Source: Leptospira noumeaensis
Lineage (GTDB): Bacteria; Spirochaetota; Leptospiria; Leptospirales; Leptospiraceae
NCBI RefSeq assembly: GCF_004770765.1
Contig: NZ_RQFK01000011.1
Coordinates: 552,771-616,770, forward strand
DNA: 64,000 nt
Reading direction: 5' to 3'
The notes under the pieces are model-generated. The model saw only the letters and a program-made list of their open reading frames with translations, was not told the DNA's origin and made no database searches. Position 1 is the stretch's first letter, and every line of letters starts with the position of its first letter. A program made the position numbers and the translations under genes. Of the stretch, positions 27,983 through 37,558 are shown one piece after another.

Positions 27983-28904
27983 CTCGTATCTTTTGTAACA
28001 TCAACCTTAGGGTGTCTTCGTAGGTGACAGCCTCTGGTAACCCTCCCACAGAAACAGGCAAAGTGACAACCACGGAACCCGGAACCTTAGAAGATACATA
28101 CTCAGCATACTTTGGATTGTGATAAGGGCCAATCAAGATAATTTTTATCTTTTCGGCAGTCATATAAGAGATGACCTGATCCATATAACGAACCGAAGGT
28201 GGAACCCCGGGACGTTCTTCGATTGTTAAATTTGCGTTGAATTTAAATCTGGATGCCAAATACACAAATTGGTCATGAAAAACAGCCACTTTCAGCCCAA
28301 AGTATGGTTCCATTTTTTTCATTTCTTCTTTTGTGAGTTGGATGAGGCGTTTTTTAAAATTATTAAAATTCCCTTCGTAATACTCTCCATTCAAAGGGTC
28401 CACACGGGTCAGGGCATTTTTTATATTTTGTGCCATTTGGATGGCGTTGATGGGATCATTCGAATAATGCGGATTTCCATAGATATGCATATCCCCCATG
28501 GATCTATCCATCATCACTGTGGGTTCACCAAGAATTTTTACTCCAAAAGAAGTATCACAATACCCCGGTTGGCCTTTTTGGATTTTGATATTTCGCGATT
28601 GTTGTTGGAGGTAGGGAATCCAACCAATTTCTAAATCAAGCCCAATCACACAAAGCACATCGGCTTCGCTGAGTTTGACTAAAAAGTCAGGTCTTGTCAT
28701 CACAAAATGGGGATCATCGGTTCCGCGAATCATTCCGGAAACTTCGGCTCTATCACCTGCAACTTGTTCGGCGATGTATTTGATATCAGGAAGACTTGTG
28801 ACAAGGGAAACCTTAGCGTTAAGGTTTGTTGTAAAAACAGTCACCGAAAAAAGACTATAAAATAAAATCTTGGATACTTGGTTTGAAAACAATTTTTCTA
28901 ACAT
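27960..28904 (-). CDS. Zinc/manganese ABC transporter substrate-binding protein, ZnuA-like
   Basis: This 314-residue exported protein (signal peptide to about residue 30, ending NLNA) belongs to cluster A-I metal-binding proteins. Landmarks are VTSLPDIKYIAEQVAGDRAE, the ligand segment GTDDPHFVMTRP, GLDLEIGWIP, GNPHYSNDPINA and VFHDQFVYLASRF. His residues in these segments should bind the metal. The His-rich acidic loop of many ZnuA proteins is missing, but GDMHIYGNPH gives a short His-containing replacement. The Zur-like operator upstream of the operon supports zinc as the substrate over manganese. Confidence 0.88.
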   Translation of the reverse strand: MLEKLFSNQVSKILFYSLFSVTVFTTNLNAKVSLVTSLPDIKYIAEQVAGDRAEVSGMIRGTDDPHFVMTRPDFLVKLSEADVLCVIGLDLEIGWIPYLQQQSRNIKIQKGQPGYCDTSFGVKILGEPTVMMDRSMGDMHIYGNPHYSNDPINAIQMAQNIKNALTRVDPLNGEYYEGNFNNFKKRLIQLTKEEMKKMEPYFGLKVAVFHDQFVYLASRFKFNANLTIEERPGVPPSVRYMDQVISYMTAEKIKIILIGPYHNPKYAEYVSSKVPGSVVVTLPVSVGGLPEAVTYEDTLRLMLQKIRDASDRTK

Positions 28905-28922
28905 CTCTTTCCTCTTTTGTCT

Positions 28923-30278
28923 TTAGTAACTATGTGCGGGATGAGAACCAAGAACCGCAACGGTTTGGATATAAAATCGATATTCCCTAGTTTCTTCGCC
29001 AGAGGTTCGTGAATAGTCTTGGATGAATCTTCTTTCAACAGAACCTCTAACCTTTCCAAATTCAGAACTATGGAAAGTCATTTGGAAGGATTGGGCTTCA
29101 ATGGCATTTTTTGCTGGATCTCCATTTTTATCCACTAGAGACTTATCTGTAAAATAATCATACCGAAAACCCACAGACCACAATTGATGAAATTTAAAAT
29201 CGATAAAAACATATGCACCCCATTGGTCTTTGGTGGGTGATTTGAATTTTTGGAATGTGACTGGGTCTATATTGGATGGAAACACTTCTTGTTGGTACCA
29301 GCCCTCTCCCATTAACATAATTTCGCTTAAGTTGGATCTGTTCCAACGAAGTACTGCGTCGGCCCCATACAATAACCTTTGGTTTTTTCTTTCTGTAGTG
29401 GGTTCAAACCGAATCCCAGAAAATCCAAACTGGGTTCCCCAATTGTTTCCAAAATAATAAAAATGTTTTAAGTGAGCATATAACAAAGGATTGTTTTTTT
29501 GAACACCTGCATCATGGGAATGCCCCCATTTCCTTCCATTGGTAGCACCGAGTACAAGTTCTTGAGTGATCCACTTCCAAGGAAAAAGGATACTAAACTC
29601 AGCACCTGTATCAATTGCCGATTCCCAACCGATAAATTTTTCATGAACAATGGGAGTCATGGTAAAGGCACGGTCATGGGCATGGATTTTATTGAGCCTA
29701 CCCACATCGATAAACATCTGTCCGGCTTTCAGTGATGTATTAAAAGGTAAAAAAGGAAACTGAACCCAAGCCTCATGGACTTCAAAAAAATACTTACCAT
29801 TTTCACCGTGTGCGGCCCCAATAAAATTGGCACGCATCCACTGGTCAACAGCACCATTAAACCCGAATTCGGCGGTGCGAATGTCGAGTTGGTTATCGAT
29901 TCTATCTCCCGTTCCTCTGGGTTTGTTTCTGTCCCAGGCTCCGACAATATCAAGTGCCGCATATGCATCCATCATGAGATTCTGTGCGGAACGATTGATT
30001 TGTTGGTTGGATTGGACAGGAGATGTGATCCCCCGACTTCCTTCCGTTCCTTTTTCTCTTTTTTCTTGGTCTTGGAGGTCTTTTTCTAAATCCGCTTCCC
30101 AATCGGAAACGGGTTCTTTTGATTTAAGAGAAGAGTTCGTATTCTTTTTGTTAGGTTGTTCTTTGTCTTCTAATTCTTTTTCCCATTCCGATGTTTGGGC
30201 AAAAAGAATCACGGAAAACAATAACGAGAGGATCACTCCTCCCTTTTTGATTTTAGAAAAACGATGGATTTGTTTCAC
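28923..30278 (-). CDS. Outer-membrane beta-barrel protein of zinc-uptake operon
   Basis: This 451-residue protein has a signal peptide (residues about 12-30), a Lys/Glu-rich linker (about 30-95) and then a barrel beginning with MMDAYAALDIVGAWDRNKP. Beta strands with alternating aromatics continue to the end (YRFYIQTVAVLGSHPAHSY). The barrel contains several His (HAHDRAFTMTPIVHEKF, HSHDAG), which could help collect zinc. It is placed between the lipoprotein and ZnuA with gaps of about 27 and 18 bp, so it is almost surely part of a zinc pathway across the outer membrane. It is not TonB-dependent, as no plug domain is seen. The exact family is uncertain. Confidence 0.7.
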   Translation of the reverse strand: MKQIHRFSKIKKGGVILSLLFSVILFAQTSEWEKELEDKEQPNKKNTNSSLKSKEPVSDWEADLEKDLQDQEKREKGTEGSRGITSPVQSNQQINRSAQNLMMDAYAALDIVGAWDRNKPRGTGDRIDNQLDIRTAEFGFNGAVDQWMRANFIGAAHGENGKYFFEVHEAWVQFPFLPFNTSLKAGQMFIDVGRLNKIHAHDRAFTMTPIVHEKFIGWESAIDTGAEFSILFPWKWITQELVLGATNGRKWGHSHDAGVQKNNPLLYAHLKHFYYFGNNWGTQFGFSGIRFEPTTERKNQRLLYGADAVLRWNRSNLSEIMLMGEGWYQQEVFPSNIDPVTFQKFKSPTKDQWGAYVFIDFKFHQLWSVGFRYDYFTDKSLVDKNGDPAKNAIEAQSFQMTFHSSEFGKVRGSVERRFIQDYSRTSGEETREYRFYIQTVAVLGSHPAHSY

Positions 30279-30305
30279 TTTGTTTTCGATTCAATCAATT
30301 CGATT

Positions 30306-31046
30306 CTATTGAAAGGATCCAGAGGTTCCAATGTTAGCAGAATAGATTGTGATCGATTTTATAGTGGCCTTATTGATCCGCAATCCAATTCTATCTCCTC
30401 CGAAATCGGCCGCCACTCCATCTTCCTCAAATTGGTAAGTCCCCCGGTTGGCCGCAGCACAAGAAGATTCCCAACCAAACACATGGGCATTCCCACTCTC
30501 TTGGTGGACTTCTAAACATAATATTTTTTCGGCAGATACAGAAGATGACCAAACTCTCGGAGTAGTTAAGGCAGAGTTAGAACCATTGGATGTTAATTTA
30601 TTCACAGTCGTTGGTGAAATATAAAATCCAGGGCCTGATAAATTCGTAGTGGAAGGAAGGATGGCACTGATACTGGAATCACTTTGGGATAAAACATAAA
30701 CAATCTCGATACTAGCTTTTTTATCACCGCCAAGACTAGACAAACTGGAAGAGTTTGTATAAACAGTGGAAGTAGATCCGGTGCCGACAAGTCCACCACT
30801 GAGAGAAATGGAGGAAGAAGAAAAACCACTCGCTGTAAGTGCTGCGTTGGCATCACCTCGACAAGCGGTGAAATCAATCTTTCTTCCACTCGTAGGTGAA
30901 GAAACATCGGAGATTGTACAACCTGCATTCAATAGAAGAGCAAACAGAGCATCATTATTATCTTTTTTATCTTTCTGAAAAAGTTCCGCACAGTTCATCA
31001 AAGAAAGAAGGATGGTGGAACATAGGATAAGTTTTACAAATTTCAT
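30306..31046 (-). CDS. Lipoprotein leading the zinc-uptake operon
   Basis: The upstream ATG at 31103 runs through the palindromic operator. The better start is ATG 31046, preceded by AGAGGT, giving 246 residues. MKFVKLILCSTILLSLMNC is a signal peptide with lipobox Cys19. The mature part has a Ser/Gly-rich middle and two possible Cys pairs (GCTISDV..TACRG; ILCLEV..SSCAAANRG). It ends in beta-rich text, VAADFGGDRIGLRINKATIK. It is the first gene after the Zur-like palindrome, directly ahead of the porin and ZnuACB, so a role in zinc capture or handling is likely. I do not recognise the family. Confidence 0.7.
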   Translation of the reverse strand: MKFVKLILCSTILLSLMNCAELFQKDKKDNNDALFALLLNAGCTISDVSSPTSGRKIDFTACRGDANAALTASGFSSSSISLSGGLVGTGSTSTVYTNSSSLSSLGGDKKASIEIVYVLSQSDSSISAILPSTTNLSGPGFYISPTTVNKLTSNGSNSALTTPRVWSSSVSAEKILCLEVHQESGNAHVFGWESSCAAANRGTYQFEEDGVAADFGGDRIGLRINKATIKSITIYSANIGTSGSFQ

Positions 31047-31067
31047 AAATACCTCTGTGGGACAATC

Positions 31068-31088
31068 ATTTGCAACACTGTTGCAAAT
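31068..31088. promoter_or_regulatory. Zur-like operator of zinc-uptake operon
   Basis: A perfect palindrome, ATTTGCAACA and its complement around one C, lies 21 bp upstream of the lipoprotein start. Its core TGCAA-N5-TTGCA recurs twice before the COG0523 GTPase gene at 35.6 kb. An extra half-site ATGCAAC is close by at about 31087. The Fur/Zur type is inferred from the dyad form and from zinc-linked targets. Confidence 0.75.
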
Positions 31089-31099
31089 GCAACCACGTT

Positions 31100-32056
31100 T
31101 CATTTAAAAAATAAGTTTTCTGCGTTTTTGTAGAGAATTTTTTGTTTGGCCAAATCGCTAATCGGCAAATCCAAAAACCGAGTGATGGGATGGTTTAGGT
31201 TGTAAGGAATGTTTGGAAAGTCGGATCCAAAGTAAATTTGGTTTTGGTATGTTTCCAAATAAGAAACTGCAGCGTCCACATCAGCAGCTTTGCCCGTGGC
31301 AAGGAAATCCACAAATACCATTGTGGTATCGAGTGCCAAGTTGGGATAAGAATCCAGTAACGAAGCATAGGCGGAAATTTCATTCGCACCCATATGAGCC
31401 ACAATGATCTTTAAATTAGGATAGGTTTCGAGAAATGGTTTGAAAAATTGGATTCCTGTAAACTCACCTGGAAGTGGCGCAGTTCCTGTATGGATGAGGA
31501 TAGGAATTTGTTTTTCTTGCAAGTAAAGGAAGGTATCAGCAAGTTCCGGGCGGTTTAAATTGAGTTTGGAGACTTCACAGTGGAGTTTGAAACCTCGGAA
31601 CCCATACTCTTCCACAGCCTTTTTTACGTAAGCCAGGACTCCCTCCTCCGGATAAAAAGTTCCAAAGGGAACCGCTCCCTTCCAATTTTTGTAATTGGCA
31701 TAAGTCCAATCATTTAAGGAAGAAGCCATACCAGCTTTATGCGCATAGTTTAATGTAGTAAAGCGTTCGATCCCATTGTGGTGGAGTCTTTCCACTCGTT
31801 CCGCTTCTGGCATCCTGTATCCAATGGCCCAGTTTACATTATCAAACCAACGCCAAATGAGTTTCATCACGGTCTCTGGAAAAAAATGAGTATGGATATC
31901 GAAGATATAAGGAATTCCTAAATCGCGAATCCGTGTTAAATGGTCTGGAGTTTCTGAATCTATAATGGGAGGAAATGTATCTCCCCTCCAAGAAAACGGA
32001 GAAGAGATCCGAATGTCAGGTTTGTTAGAAGATTTTACACCTTCCCCTTCTTCCAT
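31100..32056 (-). CDS. Amidohydrolase-family metal-dependent hydrolase
   Basis: This TIM-barrel amidohydrolase (Amidohydro_2 type) has the metal-binding HxH in FDIHTHFFPE, the barrel-strand motifs PILIHTGT and IIVAHMGANE, and the C-terminal FGSDFPNIP with the catalytic Asp. The substrate is not evident. The start is uncertain: ATG 32056 gives 318 residues, while a GTG at 32131 would overlap the acyl-CoA dehydrogenase gene by 32 bp. Neither has a good ribosome site. It is probably co-transcribed with that dehydrogenase gene. Confidence 0.8.
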   Translation of the reverse strand: MEEGEGVKSSNKPDIRISSPFSWRGDTFPPIIDSETPDHLTRIRDLGIPYIFDIHTHFFPETVMKLIWRWFDNVNWAIGYRMPEAERVERLHHNGIERFTTLNYAHKAGMASSLNDWTYANYKNWKGAVPFGTFYPEEGVLAYVKKAVEEYGFRGFKLHCEVSKLNLNRPELADTFLYLQEKQIPILIHTGTAPLPGEFTGIQFFKPFLETYPNLKIIVAHMGANEISAYASLLDSYPNLALDTTMVFVDFLATGKAADVDAAVSYLETYQNQIYFGSDFPNIPYNLNHPITRFLDLPISDLAKQKILYKNAENLFFK

Positions 32057-32099
32057 AAAACAAGCGAAACAAGGAAGAAGAGGAGAAAAATCTACTGGT

Positions 32100-33857
32100 T
32101 TATGCAGTGACTGGTGTTTTTTTCTTTCCACGAATCTTTGTTAGGTTCGATGCTAAGATAGCCGAACTATCAAGGATGTAAGCATCCGTAATCGATTTAC
32201 GATAGGATCTTCTTTCAACCTTTGAGCGACCAATACTTCTTTCGAGTAACAAACTATTGTGGAAACGTGCTGCCGATTCTACAACTTCAAAAGCCAACTC
32301 TTCCCGAAGTGGAGTTGATTCGATTTCCGCAAATTCAGCCACAACCGTTTCAAATTGTTTGAATAAATCGTTTAGGCCATTGCTTGCAGCAAATGTTGCC
32401 ATTTCCGATTTTAAGTATTCACGGTAAATTCCTGTCTCCGTCATACCAGAAACAATCCCACCAATACAAGCCACAGTTTGGAGTTGTGTGGTTCCTTCGT
32501 AGATATTTGTGATTCTTACATCGCGATAAAGTCGAGCTACATCATAATCTTCTGTATAACCAGAACCACCATGGATTTGCATCGCATCATAAGCCACGAG
32601 GTTTGCCATTTCAGTGATATAGTATTTGGAAAGTGGCGTGAATAGTGAGGCAAGTTTTTCCCACTTTTTGAAAGATTCATCTTTTTTGATGTCTTTCTCA
32701 GAAAGACCTTTCATCTTTCCTCGTTCTTCTTTCCAACGGTATTGGTCTACTGCGTAACTTGCTTCGTATAAAATACAACGCATCGCAGCCACTTCACGTT
32801 CCATTCTTTCCAACATCTTTTTCACAGCTGTGATGTTATTGATAGTTTTTCCAAACTGAACCCTTTCTTCTGCATATTTTTTGCCTTCGAAGTAAGCGGC
32901 AGTGGCAATCCCCATCGCTTGTGCTGCAATGTTCAGACGAGCTTGGTTCATCATAGCCATGGAATATTTCACAAGGCCTTTGCCTTCGTCACCAATCAGA
33001 ATTCCTGGACTGTTTTCAAAAACCACTTCGCAAGTAGGAGAACAGTGAAGTCCCATTTTCTTTTCGATGGAAGCAACAAATACATCTTTAGAGTGAACTA
33101 AAAAGAAAGAAAGCCCGCGAGCACCACTAGTAGTCGTTCCAGTTCTTGCGAGTGTGAGGATGATAGAAGGTGCCGATCCAAAACCACAAGCATGTGTGAT
33201 GAATCGTTTGGTTCCAGTGATCTTCCAAGTTCCGTCTTCACCTTTCACTGCTTTTGTTTGTAAATTAGGAAGATCCGATCCGTAATTAGGTTCCGTGAGT
33301 GCCATGGCACCACAAAGTTCCCCAGCTGCCATCTTTGGAACAAATTCGTGAATCATTTCTTCGGTTCCAAATCGTTCCACAGTTTCTGCTAGGTTCATAC
33401 AACCAAGAGTGATCGCAAGTGACCCATCGCCACGAGAAACACATTCAGATAACATTGATTGTACGACAGATGGCAATCCCAATCCACCGTAATGTCTGTG
33501 GATTCCGTATGGAAGGAGTCCGGCCGATTTGATTTTATCCACCACGTCTAACATGGCTTTTGGGAAACCAACTTGGCCGTCTTTGTATTTGAGACCTTCT
33601 TCATCCATTTGTTTGGCAATTTGAGAAATATCGTTTCCAGCAATGTCTCCACCTGCTTCTAAGGTAGAACGGTAAAATTCGATGGCGTCTTCATAGTTTC
33701 CGGGTGCGAACGCGAGTTCTTCCTTTCCCGATTTTTGGTATTCTGCAAAGTCTTCAAAACCTTGTTCGTATTGGTCTACTACCTCGTTCCAAGGTGTTAG
33801 GGAATCAAAATGATCAATTAGGTCATCGTTATCGTTAAAATAGTTATTGGAAATCAT
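32100..33857 (-). CDS. Acyl-CoA dehydrogenase
   Basis: This 585-residue flavoprotein follows the acyl-CoA dehydrogenase fold: helical N-terminus, FAD-contacting [18 protein letters not shown] with [38 protein letters not shown], and the C-terminal [33 protein letters not shown] with the likely catalytic Glu in EGTTQ. The extended length and the extra C-terminal helices match the long (about 590-residue) class. It would oxidise acyl-CoA in fatty-acid beta-oxidation, the main energy pathway of Leptospira. The SD region upstream reads AGGAGCC. Confidence 0.92.
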   Translation of the reverse strand: MISNNYFNDNDDLIDHFDSLTPWNEVVDQYEQGFEDFAEYQKSGKEELAFAPGNYEDAIEFYRSTLEAGGDIAGNDISQIAKQMDEEGLKYKDGQVGFPKAMLDVVDKIKSAGLLPYGIHRHYGGLGLPSVVQSMLSECVSRGDGSLAITLGCMNLAETVERFGTEEMIHEFVPKMAAGELCGAMALTEPNYGSDLPNLQTKAVKGEDGTWKITGTKRFITHACGFGSAPSIILTLARTGTTTSGARGLSFFLVHSKDVFVASIEKKMGLHCSPTCEVVFENSPGILIGDEGKGLVKYSMAMMNQARLNIAAQAMGIATAAYFEGKKYAEERVQFGKTINNITAVKKMLERMEREVAAMRCILYEASYAVDQYRWKEERGKMKGLSEKDIKKDESFKKWEKLASLFTPLSKYYITEMANLVAYDAMQIHGGSGYTEDYDVARLYRDVRITNIYEGTTQLQTVACIGGIVSGMTETGIYREYLKSEMATFAASNGLNDLFKQFETVVAEFAEIESTPLREELAFEVVESAARFHNSLLLERSIGRSKVERRSYRKSITDAYILDSSAILASNLTKIRGKKKTPVTA

Positions 33858-33991
33858 ACAGTCGGCTCCTTAAGCAGGACTTTCACACTTTCACTCAAAG
33901 ATCCAAGTGGGGAGAAGAATTACAAATAATTTTCCCATACCAGGGCCTGAACGAAAGGGACAGTTGTTAAGTTAATGGTGTTAGACAAGGA

Positions 33992-35530
33992 TCATTTGAT
34001 CCGGTTGGCCAAGTCCTGGATGTCCTCAATATGTTCTGCGAGGATTCTGGTATTTTCTGCCACGACCTGGACGTCACGTTCTATACTTTGTGCTGCTCGC
34101 ATCACTTCCTTGTTTCCGAAGGTTTGGTCTTTGGCGATGGATTCTAATTGAGAGGATAATTCTTTTAGTTCTTTTTGAGATTTCAAAACACGTGTATTTA
34201 ACTCTTGTAAGTCGATAAACTTTTCATTAAAACTAATTACTTTATTTTGAATTTTACTCATTTCATTTTTTTGGTTCAAAGCCATTCCACTTGCCTCTTT
34301 CGCAGATGAATTCCCTTTGAGTAAATCCGATTTAGATTTGAGAATGGTTTTGGAAATGACACTGGCATTTAACGCTGAGTTTTCGGCAAGTTTTGCCACT
34401 TCTTGTGCAACAACTGCAAACCCCCGACCATGTTCCCCTGCTCTTGCCGCCTCAATCGAAGCATTGAGAGCAAGTAAATTGGTTTGGTCAGCAATTTCTT
34501 TCATAATTTGATTTACATCTTCTACTTTTTGGAAACTGGAACTCACTTCGTTTAATACAAAATTTAAGTTTTCCATAGAGTTTGTTACTAAATTACTCAA
34601 CTGCGATGATTCGTTAATTTGACCTGAAATTGTATCTATTTCGACTCTTACTGACTTTACAATTCCTTCTAAGGTATGGCTTTCTTCGTTTAAGGTTTCA
34701 ATCCGTTTGTACTGGTCTTTGACAAAAGAAAAAGAGTTTTCTGTGGATTGTGATATTTTTGTTAGGGAGGCTGAAATTTCTTCAATAGAAGCTGCTTGGT
34801 TTTGCACAAGTCCACTCAAATCGTCAGCAAACACTTTCAAGGCGGCAACAGATTGATTTAAATTTTCACCAGTCTCAACCAATGCTTCTTTTTGTTTTTC
34901 CATTACTTTTGAATGTTCTTCCGAAGTTTTTTTCCCATCGACGGCTTCATCTCGAATCGAAGTAAGAAGCCCCACCATTTTTGCAATGGCGACGGTAGCC
35001 ATCACCAGAAAAAAAACTTTTACGATTTCCACTGGCAATGAAATGGAATATGCCATTTTATGTGTATCGTTGCGATCAACAAACTCCATACCGGACATAC
35101 CTGCAAGGATTAGAGAACCCACTTGTACCACAACAAGCATCCCTCCTAAAACATAAGTTTGGCGGGAAGAAAATAAAAAACCAGAATATAGCAGGATAAA
35201 AAAGGAAATGATATAATTGACCCCGTCCTTTAAAGCAGAAGATGCAATATCTAAGTTAATGATACTTTGGCCCCAAGTATTTGAACCAATCAAAATGATA
35301 TCGACGAAAACAAACCAAAAGGCATAAGGGTTTTTTCGTTTTTTCAATAAAACAAACTGAGTGAGTGCCACCATTCCATAAAAGAAAGTAGTACAAAGCA
35401 TCATAAGAAGTTGGTTCCTGTGAAGCGAACCGAGACTCCCCAAAATTCCTAAAATAAAAATCACAAGTAAAGTGGTACGGATGGAATTGATGGTTTTTGT
35501 GGCTTTTAGGGAATAGAAATCCAGATGCAT
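33992..35530 (-). CDS. Methyl-accepting chemotaxis-like transducer
   Basis: This 512-residue protein has about six hydrophobic helices in residues 15-195, with no large periplasmic sensor domain. A coiled-coil signalling domain follows to residue 512. The highly conserved hairpin tip is present as [32 protein letters not shown]. It should form trimers with CheW/CheA. The absent periplasmic domain suggests it senses membrane or cytoplasmic signals. It is a single gene, transcribed away from the COG0523 gene. Confidence 0.88.
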   Translation of the reverse strand: MHLDFYSLKATKTINSIRTTLLVIFILGILGSLGSLHRNQLLMMLCTTFFYGMVALTQFVLLKKRKNPYAFWFVFVDIILIGSNTWGQSIINLDIASSALKDGVNYIISFFILLYSGFLFSSRQTYVLGGMLVVVQVGSLILAGMSGMEFVDRNDTHKMAYSISLPVEIVKVFFLVMATVAIAKMVGLLTSIRDEAVDGKKTSEEHSKVMEKQKEALVETGENLNQSVAALKVFADDLSGLVQNQAASIEEISASLTKISQSTENSFSFVKDQYKRIETLNEESHTLEGIVKSVRVEIDTISGQINESSQLSNLVTNSMENLNFVLNEVSSSFQKVEDVNQIMKEIADQTNLLALNASIEAARAGEHGRGFAVVAQEVAKLAENSALNASVISKTILKSKSDLLKGNSSAKEASGMALNQKNEMSKIQNKVISFNEKFIDLQELNTRVLKSQKELKELSSQLESIAKDQTFGNKEVMRAAQSIERDVQVVAENTRILAEHIEDIQDLANRIK

Positions 35531-35613
35531 TTCTTAAGAATTTGAACTTAGTTCATAAAAAGCAAGAATTTCGCACAATTACTGAGAAATCCTGATTAAA
35601 ATCCTTTCCCAAA

Positions 35614-35638
35614 GTAAATGCAACAAATTTGCATTTAC
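35614..35638. promoter_or_regulatory. Zur-like operator, distal site before COG0523 gene
   Basis: Perfect ten-base arms GTAAATGCAA and TTGCATTTAC flank five bases. The core TGCAA-N5-TTGCA is the same as at 31068. It lies about 60 bp before the GTPase start, next to a TTGACG at 35641 that could be the -35 box. Confidence 0.75.
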
Positions 35639-35665
35639 GCTTGACGGAATTTCGCGGACAAAACA

Positions 35666-35684
35666 AATGCAACTATATTGCGTT
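35666..35684. promoter_or_regulatory. Zur-like operator, proximal site before COG0523 gene
   Basis: The arms AATGCAA and TTGCGTT flank five bases; one base breaks the symmetry. The core matches the TGCAA-N5-TTGCA motif except at the last base. It ends 12 bp before the GTPase start and would overlap the start-proximal promoter or ribosome site. Confidence 0.65.
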
Positions 35685-35696
35685 AAGGAAAATCCA

Positions 35697-36932
35697 ATGA
35701 AACCAAAAATTCCAGTCACTGTTCTCTCCGGATTTTTAGGAGCGGGCAAAACCACCCTCCTAAACCACATTTTGTCCAACCGCGAAGGCCTTCGAGTGGC
35801 AGTCATTGTGAATGATATGAGTGAAGTGAATATTGACGCAAAACTTGTTGCCTCCGGTGGCAGTTTGAGTCGCACCAATGAAAAGTTAGTGGAGATGTCG
35901 AATGGTTGTATCTGTTGCACGTTAAGAGAGGATTTGCTTTTGGAAATTACCAAACTTGCGAACGAAGGAAAATTTGATTCCATCCTCATTGAATCCACTG
36001 GAATTTCAGAACCCCTTCCCATTGCTGAGACCTTTACTTTTGCCGATGAAAACGGAGTTAGTTTATCGGATCTAGTTAGTCTAGATTCTATGATTACAGT
36101 TGTGGATGCTCTTAACTTTTTAAAGGATTTTGAAAGTTTAGATTCTTTAAAAGAACGTAAACTAGGTGCCGGTGAAGAAGATGATCGTGACATTGTGGAC
36201 TTACTTGTAGACCAAGTGGAATTTAGTGATACGATCATCGTAAACAAAATCAGTTTGTTATCGGATGAAAAAAAGAATCGGCTCCTTACCATTTTACGTT
36301 CCTTAAATGCAAATGCAGAAATGATAACCACAGATTATAGCAAAGTCCCTTTATCCAAAGTTTTGAATACAGGTCGATTTGATTTTGATAAGGCCAGTCA
36401 GTCCCCCTTATGGCTCAAAGAACTTCGAGGGGAACATGTTCCCGAAACCGAAGAATATGGAATCAAAAGTTTTGTTTACGTGCACAGACGTCCCTTCCAT
36501 CCGGAACGTTTTTACAAATGGTTAGATTCAGAAAAACCGGGACTCGTTCGTGCCAAAGGATTTGTTTGGCTCGCAACTAAAATGGACTGGGTTCTTCTCT
36601 ACTCCCAAGCTGGTAATTTATCCTCTTACAAACCCGAAGGGTATTGGTGGGCAAGTATTCCCGACGAAGATATTCCTGACGATCCCGATGTTTTTGAAAA
36701 TTTACAAACACATTGGTTGGAACCTTGGGGCGATCGTAGACAAGAGATTGTCTTCATTGGTCGGGATATGGATGAGAAAAAAATCAGATCCTCTCTCGAC
36801 AAATGCCTATTAAGTGAGAAAGAATATAAGGAAGGGCCGGATATTTGGGCAAAGTATGCCGATCCATTTCCCGATTGGGATGCGATGATGGAAAAGTCGG
36901 AAAATATTCCATTAGAAGAATCAAATATATGA
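35697..36932 (+). CDS. COG0523 (CobW/ZigA-like) zinc-handling GTPase
   Basis: The start is set at ATG 35697, which has AAGGA upstream; the earlier ATG (35667) lies in the operator. The 411-residue protein has the P-loop GFLGAGKTT (K18) and the metal-binding CxCC motif in [10 protein letters not shown] (C71, C73, C74). It also has ESTGISEP and IIVNKISLL, and a C-terminal CobW_C domain starting about residue 250 ([19 protein letters not shown]). Such GTPases pass zinc to client proteins when zinc is scarce and are common Zur targets. Two palindromes directly upstream support this. It overlaps the next gene by ATGA. Confidence 0.9.
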   Translation: MKPKIPVTVLSGFLGAGKTTLLNHILSNREGLRVAVIVNDMSEVNIDAKLVASGGSLSRTNEKLVEMSNGCICCTLREDLLLEITKLANEGKFDSILIESTGISEPLPIAETFTFADENGVSLSDLVSLDSMITVVDALNFLKDFESLDSLKERKLGAGEEDDRDIVDLLVDQVEFSDTIIVNKISLLSDEKKNRLLTILRSLNANAEMITTDYSKVPLSKVLNTGRFDFDKASQSPLWLKELRGEHVPETEEYGIKSFVYVHRRPFHPERFYKWLDSEKPGLVRAKGFVWLATKMDWVLLYSQAGNLSSYKPEGYWWASIPDEDIPDDPDVFENLQTHWLEPWGDRRQEIVFIGRDMDEKKIRSSLDKCLLSEKEYKEGPDIWAKYADPFPDWDAMMEKSENIPLEESNI

Positions 36933-37459
36933 AAGTATATTTAGGAGACGAGCCGGTAGAACTTACCGGCAAACGACCAAAAAATGGATTTAAGTGGAAA
37001 GAAGATTTTCAATTTGCTCCCGTTTTGAATACAAACTCAAAATTTCCAAATCTAAGAATTAGAAAGGGAATTTTTTTGATTTCGACTTTACCAAATGTTA
37101 AAAGTTTTGCTTGTTCTACTCAAGTTTTAGAATTAGAGGAAGAGATAATAAAAAGGAAAATCTCTGCTAAAATCATCCATCTTGCGTCAGATGGAATCAC
37201 CTCTTGGGAAGAAATAAAAAAACTCCATCCTCACCTAAAAGCTCATGGTTATAGCCTTAAAAACTGTAACGAAAAAGAAATTAATACACTTAAAACTATG
37301 TTAGGAATTGGCGTTATAGGCTCACATCGACTGGCTCACGGATTATTTGCAATTCAGGATGGGATACTAATTTCGAGTTTAATACCAAAACAACAATATG
37401 GAGTTCCCGATATAAAAAAATTTTTAAATCAATTACAAGACAAAAAGAAATTGAGATAA
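36929..37459 (+). CDS. Thiol-peroxidase (Tpx)-like peroxiredoxin homologue
   Basis: The ATG at 36929 overlaps the stop of the GTPase gene (ATGA), giving 176 residues. The family-like segment is [24 protein letters not shown]. It has the peroxidatic Cys62 with Ser59 three residues before it, as in Tpx (T/S-x-x-C). A second Cys is at 113 rather than the usual spacing for a Tpx resolving Cys. The [10 protein letters not shown] stretch carries His where typical Tpx has an Arg. It is thus a divergent member whose activity is unsure. Its coupling to a Zur-type GTPase suggests use in zinc-poor or oxidative conditions. Confidence 0.65.
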   Translation: MKVYLGDEPVELTGKRPKNGFKWKEDFQFAPVLNTNSKFPNLRIRKGIFLISTLPNVKSFACSTQVLELEEEIIKRKISAKIIHLASDGITSWEEIKKLHPHLKAHGYSLKNCNEKEINTLKTMLGIGVIGSHRLAHGLFAIQDGILISSLIPKQQYGVPDIKKFLNQLQDKKKLR

Positions 37460-37558
37460 AGATAAGCTCACTGATCCCGTGTCTTCTATCGTATTGATGG
37501 AAATTGAAATACAATCAATAGTAATCGCAGACACTAAAACTATTTTCAAAATCGATCA

